From Oscheius dolichura (lineage: Eukaryota > Nematoda > Chromadorea > Rhabditida > Rhabditidae): a stretch of 64,000 nucleotides of DNA. The notes beneath the pieces are model-generated. The model worked only from the letters and a program-made list of their open reading frames with translations. It was not told where the DNA came from and searched no databases. The stretch's first letter is position 1. Each line of letters opens with the position of its first letter. Where the stretch lies: positions 2,108,001-2,172,000 of the forward strand of contig OW051492.1 of NCBI GenBank assembly GCA_932521035.1, in the 5' to 3' direction. Both the position numbers and the translations under genes were made by a program. Positions 35,655 to 45,278 of this stretch are shown piece after piece.

Positions 35655-36804
35655 TCAGAAGAGGACCTCGTAGGTGGGGTCGTCCTTGTTCTTCGTCTTC
35701 CGGACACGGCAGCTGGCCACCGTCCGGCAGCTCTTCTCCCGGCTGGGCCCCATGTTCTCGTAGGGATTCTTGGCAGGGGGCAGTCCTCTCCGCGAGGCCT
35801 GTCTCTGTGACACGGTCTCGGGCAGCGGTCCCAGATTCTCGTATTCCTCGACGATCAGGCTCTTCGTGCCCCTCGTCCTCTGCTTCGACTGCGGCTTCGC
35901 ATCTTCTTCCGTCTGCTGGGTCGGTTCCACTTGTTTGATCCGTTTAATTCGTACGAAATCGGCTCCCGTCCATTTCCAGCCGAATTTGGGCAGCTTCTCT
36001 TCAAATTTCTTCATCGTCCCCTCCGTGTCGTTGACCACAATCCCCTCTTTCAAATACTGCTGGTGGAGATAGAAGCGGCCCAGACAGCGCCACATCACCC
36101 CGTTGTGGCACGTCTTGCAGATGGTCGTGTTCTTGTAGGCCATCTCCGGCTCTGAAAAAAAGGGGCAAATATTGGTGGAGAGCGCACAAATCGTGGGTGA
36201 CAATGACCGTATCCCCAGGGAATACCTCTTGGGGAGATCTGCCCGCACCATCCTCCCCGGGCCTTTGGCGACGGCCACCGAGGACTATGGTCATTTTGCC
36301 ATGGAAACTTAGACTTATGACGGCCGCCCAGAAAGGCTTGGCACTATTTTGGAAGTCCTTCTACCCCAGAAAAAGTTCCCAGAGACCGGCGAGGAGCTGG
36401 CATAACGAATGGCAGACGGTGGAGAAGAAGGAGATGAACGAGGAGAAGGAGGACGTACCTCTAACACAGCGATGCGTCTTACAGTACTCCTCAAACTTGG
36501 GGTACTCTTTGTTCATGTGTTGTACATTGAGTGCCGCATCCATGGCGCGTCTCTCCGTGGCCGTCAGCTGTCTCTGGCTCTTCGTCTCCTTTATCTCGCT
36601 GACCTTTCCCATCTTCGAGTCGTCTTCCCTCAACGTGATACAGCTGATAACGACCGACGGCTGTTCCGATTCCGTTCCCGACTCTTCCATGCTTGCTTGG
36701 CTGGTCTTTGACCTATCGTTCGCGCTATTTCCATTCTTCTTGCATAAAATCAGCAGAAATGGCAGCAGAAGGAAGCAGAAGACGAAGAGGAACAGATCAA
36801 CCAT
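35655..36804 (-). CDS. Membrane-anchored protein with YENL/YENM/YEVL motifs (280 aa)
   Basis: Exons are 36459-36804 and 35655-36151, joined in phase 1 (GTACGT donor, TTTTTTCAG acceptor). Residues 4-20 are one strong hydrophobic segment after a three-residue N-terminus, then CKKNG, so a cytosolic body is predicted. Residues 80-140 match the shared domain of the two neighbouring genes: LTATERRAMD, then Cys108, Cys113 and the ICKTC pair (Cys127, Cys130). The tail has EYENLG (Tyr219), PYENMG (Tyr246) and TYEVLF as the final residues (Tyr276). YENL and YENM fit the pY-x-N SH2 consensus; YENM also fits the YxxM pattern of PI3K p85. It is transcribed towards the 489-residue gene (convergent). Function unknown. 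Confidence 0.75.
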
Positions 36805-36904
36805 ATCCAGTGGAAAAAATTGGATGAAATTGGGGGAAAAGTACCGCGCCGCCGCCTATTCCGCGCGTCTCGGCAGGTTACAACCTGCCGTTGGATTATT
36901 TTGA

Positions 36905-37125
36905 TACAAGTATGCCTCCGGTCATCTTCGACGGCGTGGTGGCTAAAGATCCTTTACAGTCAGATCTGTACAGACAGGTCTTCTTGATTCCGACCGTCTG
37001 TTATTTTAATTTTTCTGTTTCTCTCTCATTTGACCTGTCCATCTACACAGACGACAGGTCATACGGACAGACACACAGAGATCTGCCCATTATTAGGGTA
37101 GGATAGGGTAGGATTTTTCCTTTTT
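36905..37125 (+). repeat. Dispersed repeat of about 230 bp, copy 1 (inverted relative to 61 kb)
   Basis: The reverse complement of this segment matches 60865-61115. Examples are TACCCTAATAATGGGCAGAT, GTATGACCTGTCGTCTGT and CGGAGGCATACTTGT, in the same order. No protein-coding frame is evident. It looks like a non-autonomous mobile element or a regulatory repeat. Confidence 0.65.
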
Positions 37126-37129
37126 GACC

Positions 37130-39990
37130 ATCAATATTACAACTCCCGGAACCTTTTGGTACTAAAAATTGTAATTAGTCGGAAAAATCTGAATTAAATT
37201 GAAGCGGAAACCGGAAATAGGCGAGCCGGTGACATGGCCGACGCTCACGTGGTGCACTTGCGGGAAATGAGATTATCCCGAAGAGAAAAATATACTTCTG
37301 TCATGGCTGCAGAGTGCAGAAAAAGACAGAAGTGGTCATAAAGGGAACAACAAAATGCCTGGAGGACTTTAGAAGTTGGAATATTAGGGACTGGAGGAGG
37401 AGGAGGGCAAGTCAGGGATCCTCCGCTGCAAAATATTGGCTGGTGCCTGCCTGCCATGATAGGATCCCAGGCATGTTTCTTGTCTTTTTGCTTAAAAAAA
37501 AGGAAAGCAATGGTATCGTTTCCCCCATTTAATACCACCCTAACTCAATATAAACCTATTTCCGCCGGTGTCATCCCTGTATGGGGGCCGGAGAAGCTTA
37601 TGATGGTCCTGCGCTGGTCAGTCCTCTACCCAGAACCAAAAAGTTACCCAGGAGAGGAGTCTACTTTCCGGGTTTATTGCTCGAAAGGTCTGCCTGGAAG
37701 TCCAAAAAAGTACCCGGGAAAACACTGGGTACATGGAGGCTTCCCGGCATCTCTCCTGGCTGCGTTTACAAGAGCCGGGTACTGGAATCATATGGGAGAT
37801 CGAAGACTGGTAAAGCCCAGAACGGAAAGCCAAAATGGCCATGGAGCCAGTCAAGCGGGGAGATTAGAGGCAGGAGGTCCCGGAGGTCCCCCACTTGGTC
37901 TGGTCCCGGGCAGCTTGACCTGAACCCAAATTTGTCCGCCCTTTCTGATAGTTACGGTTGTTTCACGGAGGAAACCCTTCTGCTCATTCCCAGAAAACGA
38001 CCAGTTCTGTAGTCTGGACTCTATTGACTTCTCTCTCATTCTTTATCCAGAATTTGTACTGCCGGCTCTAATCCCCTTCCTCTGGCTTCTAGTCTGCGTT
38101 CTTTGTTCAACATTCTCTCCCATTGCTATCCCCAGGAAATCCCTATTGTCTCCTCTGATCAACAAGGTTTACTTTTTCTCCCTTTCTCTAACCTACTAAT
38201 GAAGAGAACTGATCCGAGCTGATCAAAACAACTTTGAGGACTTGTTGAATCGTAAAAAGTGTGTGTGGACGGAGATTAGAATCGCACGGATTATTCTCAC
38301 CAGGTATGATCTCCGGCAAAATGAGGAAGATAAATTAATGAAACGTACAGTTAAATCTAGTGGAAAATAATTTAATTAGGGAGCTGGGATGGTAAACACG
38401 GGCTATACAATTAATTTTTACGGTTCAACAAGTCCGAAATAAGGGATAGGGGAAGATCACTATGGGGGAGGGGGCGCCATTGGAGGATAACAAGGAAATA
38501 GATAAAAAAATGAACGACAGGGATTTTTGAAGGAGACAATAGGATATTAGTGGCTGTTTTAAGGTCCAGGCTACACCTTGAATCGTATTCAAGGCTCTGG
38601 ATCGCCGCAGTTAGACAGCCAATGGGCGGCACAGGGGAACAGGCACCCAAGGCTGTATAGCTCAAGAAGGAGGACTAAAAATGGAAGAATGGAATCTTCA
38701 AGGCTCCCTGGTCCGGAAGAATAGACCACAATTTCTAAAAACTAGAGAATTAGACCACGACGTTCGTAAAATTGGTGGAGGAGGGCCTGGGAGCTGGATA
38801 AGCCGTTCTGGATCTTCTAGCTTTCATGGGAACCCATCTACACCAATTCTCCTGCAATTCAGAGCACAATATGTGGCTATAAAATTGTGAACTTATTACC
38901 ACACTTAGGGAAGGATCAATCCTACCAGGAGCTGCAATATTTTGCCCTGGAAACGCTTGGAAGCCACCAGAAACCCCCTAGGAAGAGCCGCCAAAAAGCT
39001 CCTGGAAGACAATTCAAACATCGAATTTATGTTTAAAATGGAATAACAAGACAATTTTTCCAATTCCAACATTCTAGAGGTTCTAGAAGTAATCTAGAGG
39101 CCAACTAGTGGCAGAATTCCCCTGGAGGAAGGGCGAGTGCGCCCGTGGGGCTGTCTAACTGTGGCCGAGTCTCTCTCTCTCTCTGTCTCTCTCACTTTCT
39201 CGCCTTCAAGGATCACTCCGACTAATTTCTCGTCTTATTTTTTTGTAAACACAAGTTCATCAAGTATAATTACGGTAAAGAGAGTCCGAAAAATCAGGGC
39301 CGAGAGCCGAAGACGAGCAGATCTTTGAGACGTGGGGAACGCGACGGTTTAGCCGATTTAAGAAAGTCGAATTAGGAAGAAAATAAATATTTTTTCTATC
39401 TTTTCTGGGAAGAGGATTTATTTACGGGGAGTGGGTGAGGAGGAGAGAGAGAAAAACACAGACACCTACACATAGAAATAAGAGAGAGTAAAACAGAAAT
39501 TACTGTGGACCGAGTGGACTTTTGATCCTCCTGGTTGTTGGACCCGTAAAGGGTGAAATTCGTTCAAGACAATGCCTTTTAAAAAGGGCATAATGTTGTT
39601 CTCCTCTTGAAATTTAACAAAAGGATTAAGGGAATATGAGAGCTGGAAAGTAAAGGGTGACACGTGGTCTTGCAGAGAACAGCAGCCCCCAGAGAACGGG
39701 CAGAGGAGACGGAATGGCTATAGACAGGAAATTCCTCAGCTAATGAGAGACTTTGGAGGTCTGCTTTTTATATAAAAAGCCTTTATGTAACCAACTCCCT
39801 GGGATACGGTGTTCGGTATCCGCTTGAGCAGAGGAGGGACCGATGTCTTCTGGTACGGCTCTCCTTCCAAAGAAGTTTTCTGGACTGGAATTTGATAAAT
39901 CCGGATTAATTCCCTGTCAATTACAGTCGAGAGAAAAAATGCCAGGAGAAGGTGCGACCACTTCTTGTTTACCAAGACAATGAGAATCTT
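37130..39990. other. No gene recognised
   Basis: Open frames here lack splice support and domain similarity. The segment from 38890 to 39130 has short CTGGAAG/GAGGTTCTAGAAG-like pieces. A CT microsatellite is at about 39170-39192. A missing first exon of the gene at 40054 could lie at the right-hand end. Confidence 0.35.
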
Positions 39991-40053
39991 TAGCTCCCGG
40001 AGAACAGGAGCAAGCCGAGCAGCAAGCTCCCTTATAGGCAGAGTCGTGAGAAG

Positions 40054-41125
40054 ATGAAGAGTGGCAGAGCAGCCGGCTCCGATCGTCAATCGGATAGGAA
40101 AAAGAAGAAAAAGAACAAGAAGAAGAAGACCAAACGGTCGAAGGGCTCGAAGGGTAAAGAGAGGGTCAGCGCCGAGAAACTAGACTTCTCCGAGGCGGAC
40201 TACGAGCCGGCACCGGCGGTGCCTCGTCCACCCGCGGCTCAGTCAAAGAGCCAGACGACGGTTGACAACAACACCGTGAAAAAGATGGAAGGTCGCGTCC
40301 AGAAGAAGAAAAAAGCCGAGAAAGAGAAGACGCAAGACGAAAGAGAAGAAAACAAGTCAGCCAAGCTCAAACCGGGAGACGAGACCTTTCCCAAGTATGA
40401 CACGCTCAAGACGGCGGAAGCTGGGGGCCAGCTGTCGCAGTTCAAGCCAGTGGAGGATCTGACCTCGATGAAGCCGGCCAGCTACCTGGCTCAGATTCGG
40501 ACGAAGGTCAAGAACAAGGATAACAAGGGCGACTTGTTCTGGGACGGTAATAATGGCAGGGTAAGAAATTTCTAGCCAGTTGTTGCCTGCTATTCTCTTT
40601 TTCCAGAAGAAGCCCTTCTGGAGAAAGCGGAGAGGAGAGCCGGTGGACGAGGAGTCCGAGGAGCTTCCAGTGACGCGTGTCTTTAATGGTGAGACGATTC
40701 TGGCCGTGACTCATGGACTGTTTCAACTGCCGGCGAAGAAAGACGAAGGTTGGAGGAAGGACTGTGACCCCTATGCCAAGCTGTCCTCCCTCGAGGAGAA
40801 GGACCAGACGGCCTTCAGCAATATGGCCCTCCTCGGCAATACAGTCCGCAGCATGCTCAATGTCGACAGGCCAACGACGCCGGAAGTCACAGCCACCGAA
40901 TTGAATCAGCGACTTATCCAGGAGAAGAGGTTCTTCGAGAAGAAGGAGAGAGAAGCCGACGCCTTCGTCCACGGCACCGTCCGGATCAACGAGCCCACGA
41001 TGGCCCTGCGCTACAACTCGACCAGGACACAGGGCTATGAGGTTCCCTTCAAGCATGTCAAAGATGGACGGTATCCTCCAAAATTTCCTCTTCCTTTATA
41101 TGACAATGATTGTGATTCGCAATAA
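40054..41125 (+). CDS. Lysine-rich protein with tyrosine motifs (341 aa)
   Basis: Exons 40054-40560 and 40607-41125 join in phase 0 (46-nt intron, TTTTTCCAG acceptor); AATAAA is at 41135. From the ATG the first 35 residues are almost all Lys, Arg, Ser and Gly. Tyrosines sit in DYEPAP (Tyr50), KYDTLK (Tyr115), SYLAQI (Tyr144), PYAKLSSL and GYEVPF, so the YxxL/YxxP theme of the cluster recurs. No membrane segment is visible. A good CTTTAG acceptor at 39987-39992 keeps the frame open upstream of the ATG, so an earlier exon with an anchor is possible but was not found. The C-terminal half (about 185-341) is more structured in composition and matches no family I know. Confidence 0.68.
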
Positions 41126-41134
41126 TCCAAGTAG

Positions 41135-41140
41135 AATAAA
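41135..41140 (+). terminator. Poly(A) signal of the lysine-rich protein gene
   Basis: AATAAA ten bases after the stop codon. Confidence 0.55.
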
Positions 41141-41458
41141 TTTACTAAAGTCTTGTGTTTTCCGCTCTCGTTCTTTCTTTTTCGGCCTAATTTGACAACT
41201 TTGGCTCATTTAGAAATTCAAATTTTCCCATTTCAGCTCGGCAATACTGCTTTTCAGTAAGAACACCTTGAATAGGCCCATTGGGCAGAGGTCCTGAACA
41301 GATGGCGAAGGAGACATTTGAAGATGGACCCACTATTTCCTTGGAAATGTGTCAATGGTACAGTAATCTCCTATTATCCCCACTTCTGTCAGCCTGCTTG
41401 AGATCTTACCGGCCGTTGTCAATCTTCCCGCCAGCTGTCTCCCCCCGCCGCCACCGGA

Positions 41459-41806
41459 ATGCATCTGGAATTGTGGGTAGCTGTGCTGAAACACGCGGAG
41501 GAACAAAGGGATGAGATTATCAGACAGATGAAGGAGTACTGTAAGAAGCTGCGAGAAGAGGCGGAAGAGTTGAAGAGGAAAGTGACCGAAGCGGAGAAAA
41601 AGGAGAAGGAGAAGAGACAGGCGGAAGAGGCCAAGAGGACGGAGGAGCAAGGACAGGGGCAGGTGGAGACGGTGGGTAGATTAATTGATTGGGAGGATGG
41701 GTAAGAGATACTGTAGAAGCCGAAGAAGAGTGTCCCGAAGACGGCACACCAGCTGCTGGCAGAGAAGCTGGAGAAGATGAGGAGGCGCCGGGCCAAGCGA
41801 CAGTAA
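41459..41806 (+). CDS. Small coiled-coil protein (100 aa)
   Basis: Exons 41459-41671 and 41717-41806 join in phase 0 across a 45-nt intron (ATACTGTAG acceptor). Residues 10-65 are a strong coiled coil rich in Glu, Lys and Arg with regular hydrophobic positions (EIIRQMKEYCKKLREEAEEL). The C-terminus is basic (KMRRRRAKRQ). There is one cysteine and no signal peptide; residues 3-10 (LELWVAVL) are mildly hydrophobic. It may have a further upstream exon. It lies just downstream of the lysine-rich gene on the same strand, about 330 bp from its stop. I do not recognise the family. Confidence 0.55.
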
Positions 41807-41829
41807 CACACTTCACCGCGAGGATAGTT

Positions 41830-43570
41830 AACTTCATCGTATGAATTAAAAGCTTTTGCTATTCTTTTGCTTCTTCTTCTTTTTGTCTGCCAGTCGTGTA
41901 TTAGTACCCCCGGGAGGACGGTGGCAGCCGCCGTCTGCTTCCTTGGCGGACGAGACGCTCTCCTTCAATTGGAACTGTGCCATAAATAAGAGGATGGCCC
42001 ACTGGCCAAACGGGCATGTCTAGTTATTAGGAAAGTGGCCGCAAAGGAAGACATTTCTGACCCTAAATTACAGTAAGAAATGTAACGAGAGGGGGCCCGT
42101 GTCATTTTTAGCCGTAGCCTTCAGTTGTACAATTTTAACCCTTGGTCGGCTCCCGTCCTCCTTCGAGCATTTTTTCGTCTGCTCATTTCAGAATTTCCTT
42201 TTGCTATAGTATCCTCTCCTTCCGGATGAATCATCCCCAGTTGAAAGCTTGTTTTCCTCTCCACCTCGTCCTTCTTTCCACTCTCGATTCCTTCCAATTC
42301 CAATAGTCACATTTCCGTCTCCACTAAACCAGCTTTATCCTTCCATTCATATAGTTTTTTCATCTAAAAGAGTGAAAAGGGGCGACTGATACTTCCTGGT
42401 AGACAACATAAAGCCCAGATAATACCAGAAAAGATACATTTCTCAGATGGAAAAGTAGCTTATTTCCTCCTCCGTAGAGAAGAAGAGAGAAAGAGAAGCT
42501 GAGCCTGTCAAAACAGATGAAAAGTTGAGGAATTTTCAAAGGAAAAGTGAGAAGTCGAATGGGTGGATTACTGTAGGCAGAAGGAGAGCATATTCCAGTG
42601 ATGAACCAGCGAAGGCTACCAGAAGGAAGCGGAGTGGACAGGGAATGGAGAGCAGGTTGTCAGGCCTTCGTTTTCGGTCTACAGTACCGGATTAGCCGGT
42701 GCCCGGTTCCCTGATTTGTCTGGGAAGGGAACTGGTTCGAGCAGACCCCCTGAAAAAACCTTGTAGCCCATGACTTCTCAGCCACGATCCAAAATTAGCT
42801 CGAGTCTCCTTCTTCCTGGCCTCATATGAGCCAGGCCAGGCCAGATCAAAACCTGAACCCCGGAGACGTCCAAAATGCGTAAAACTTCGAGAGGAAATGG
42901 CTTGCTGATCTGAAATCTACACAAATGAGTCTCCGATTGAGAAGCTAGCCTACAGTACCCCGAAATCTCGAAAAACTACCTTCCAGCCCTAAAAACAGCT
43001 GGAAATGGCACGAAATCCTCGAAAAGTTCAAAAATCTCTAGTTGAACTCTCGTGCTCTTTCCATTTTCCGATGTACTCTCATTAAACTCATCTTTCTAAA
43101 AGCCGAGAGCCGTCATCCGGCCGGGGGGATAATCATCCCACGAGGCAGCTAACCGGCTGTATTTATCATGGGTAATCGGGGGGAAAGCAGCTTACAGGGA
43201 GGACTGACGGTAGATGCTCTGTTCTCGGGGTACTCATCAGGTTTATATCCATCTAACAAATTTTATTTATTATTTACATTGAAGATAAGAAGGATATTTT
43301 TACGTGGCGATGATTACAGAAGGTTCTAGGGCTTCCGGCCAATGGAAATCCGATGGAGGCGGCTATTTTTGACGGTAAAAATAATAATAACTGGAAACGG
43401 GAAGAGCTACTAATCTTTGGTCACCGAAAAAGAGTACACCGATGAATAGGAAAGATGATCTCCACCAAAAAATGAAAGGAAATGCCCCCGGAGGACAGGC
43501 ATCTCACCCAATAAGGGATTACTGTAATGACAAATAATTTCTTATCGTCATTTGGATGGTTTCTATCCAT
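41830..43570. other. No gene recognised
   Basis: AT-moderate sequence with several CTACAGTA-like words and short CCTGGAACT-like pieces. No exon chain was found on either strand. Confidence 0.35.
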
Positions 43571-43582
43571 TCATCCGGTTAT

Positions 43583-44554
43583 ATGTGGTGCCTGAAGGTT
43601 GTTCTACTTTTGCTGCTGGAAGAATTGCACTATGGAGCAGCGGCGGCGGCGACAGTCAGTCAAGTACCGGAACAGAGTACAGCCACGCCGGTACGGATTT
43701 TATTATCTCTTCAAAACATTGGGTTACTGTATAGTCGTTGTCTCTCTGGGTCCTCTTGAGGGGAAGAGGATCAAATTTTCCGTGAAATTCCCTGTCATCC
43801 CGTTTTACTATGCCATCTGCTCGCGGGAGACAAATGCCCATCTTTTGTCCTAACCTTCCTTTTTTTAGAAAAATACTATTGTACCGGTTTATGGGGTCCT
43901 GGGCGGATTGGGAAAAGTACAAAATCAATTGCCTTTGATCTCCCTGAAGCATCATCCCTATGGGGGACTCGGCCCCGGTCCAAGGGGATCGCCTGCCTTT
44001 CAAGGCAGATGGCCCAGCCTCTCTGGAGGAAACTACTTTACTCTACCACATACCATCGAGATTGCCTTTCGGGGGCTTCTCTGAAAGGGGTCGGAATCAG
44101 GAGGTTACGGTAGCCATAGTAGAACTGCGTGGCTCTGGATTCCGGGAGATCCGCGGGGGCTCCTATAGTGGACGCTGGCCCCCATTCCGAGCTACCGAAA
44201 AATAAATTTGTTTAATTATACAATATATTACAGACTGCCACCATCAAGCCGTCAACACCTGCCCCCTCCGTGAACAATCTGAAATGGATCATCATTATCT
44301 GTGCCCTGATTGCCGTGATCCTCGTCCTCCTGCTCGCCGCCTGGCGTATCCACGTGTGCCGTCGGAAGAAGAAGGTGGCAGCGCCCCCACCGGAGGCGGT
44401 CAGCCCCCGGCAGACGGAAAAAGAAGAACCGGTCAAGGAGACAGGCCCCGTGGCCAAGAGGGAGACAAAACCGGGGAGGAGTCCAACCTACCAGGAGATG
44501 TTAGACGCCACCCCGCCGAGTGAACCCTCGCCGCCGACAGAATGGATAGAATAG
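43583..44554 (+). CDS. Short type I membrane protein with YQEML tail motif (142 aa)
   Basis: Exons 43583-43690 and 44234-44554 join in phase 0 (543-nt intron, ATTACAG acceptor). Residues 1-18 are a signal peptide (WCLKVVLLLLLEEL). The ectodomain is tiny and mucin-like, a run of Ala then Ser/Thr/Pro (about 19-50). One membrane segment spans about 52-76 (KWIIIICALIAVILVLLLAAW), followed by RRKKK, so the tail is cytosolic. The tail is Pro/Glu/Lys-rich and has one tyrosine motif, TYQEML (Tyr122), near its end. The layout resembles single-pass signalling or sorting proteins. No family recognised. It fits the theme of neighbouring genes at 32-37 kb but shares no clear sequence homology with them. 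Confidence 0.68.
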
Positions 44555-44659
44555 AGGGCAGGGGGAGACGGAGACGACAGTGATCAGATGAATAATACAG
44601 TTCCTCATCTAATTTTATGTTTATTGTTGTATTTTACTCTTACAATGCCTTAGCAAGGG

Positions 44660-44860
44660 AGAACATTTGCTTTGGAAGGGGGAGGACAGCTATAGAAAGC
44701 AGGAGGACAGCCGTATGGAAAGGGAGGGCAGCCGCCAGCCTTGATCCCCTTTATTTTAGAAGAAGCCTGGCTCAAGGAGGACAAGAACATGGAATAAAAA
44801 GAAAGTTGTGTGTTTTATTGAGAATCGGAACATTTGTAGAATATCACCTAGAGAAGAGAA
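44660..44860. repeat. GGAGGACAGC repeat block (copy C) and 3' UTR of the tail-anchored gene
   Basis: Contains GGGGGAGGACAGCTATAGAA, then AGCAGGAGGACAGCCGTATG, matching the blocks at 29053 and 31439. The stretch GAATCGGAACATTTGTAGAA is nearly identical to the one downstream of copy 1 at 31757. Confidence 0.65.
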
Positions 44861-44866
44861 GATTTG

Positions 44867-45076
44867 CTACCGAAAGTCGGTGATGATCAGCACAAATCCC
44901 ACAAAGGCGAAGACGAGGCCGGCGAGGAGGAATCTCTTGCAGATGGCCCTCTCCCTGGCTATTTGTTCCTCCATCAGCTGGTCCTCATCTATTTGTAGGG
45001 CCTCGTGAGCAGGAGGTGCCCTCATTTCTTCCGTGTCGTCCAGATTCAGCGGCATGTACTCTTGCGAAGTCATCAT
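44867..45076 (-). CDS. Small C-terminally anchored membrane protein, copy 2
   Basis: A 69-residue paralogue of the protein at 31757. Shared pieces are MTSQEYM, LMEEQIARER and a CKRF followed by AGLVFA, then one membrane segment (about 47-67) ending almost at the C-terminus (ITDFR). The N-terminal tyrosine motif is YMPL instead of YMLV. The spacer between is shorter by about a dozen residues. A TTCTTCAG acceptor abuts an ATGATG pair, which suggests a trans-spliced leader or a 5' UTR intron. Upstream sequence GCTAAAGGTTCCCTCCTC is shared with copy 1, so the duplication included the control region. Confidence 0.68.
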   Translation of the reverse strand: MMTSQEYMPLNLDDTEEMRAPPAHEALQIDEDQLMEEQIARERAICKRFLLAGLVFAFVGFVLIITDFR

Positions 45077-45278
45077 CTGAAGAATTGGCTGGGCTGGAGG
45101 AAGAAGAGAGGAGGGAACCTTTAGCCGGACGGGAAGCTAAGAGGTTTGGGCGAGCAGAGTGGACAAGAAGCGGACGAGTTTCCTGTCAAAACCGGCTGAT
45201 GACCGTAAGAAGACGGCAAGAATTCCCGCTTGTAAAATACCTCATATTCCGATGAATACGGTAATTTAGAATAGATAT

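Noticed and set aside
39736..40089. 117-codon minus-strand frame with a hydrophobic stretch
   Set aside because: It has a hydrophobic segment and two tyrosines, which is suggestive in this cluster. But it lacks splice support, overlaps the start of the lysine-rich gene and has no close ATG before the hydrophobic part.
40508..41056. 182-codon open frame on the minus strand
   Set aside because: Shadow of the lysine-rich gene; it crosses that gene's intron without disruption and has no domain.
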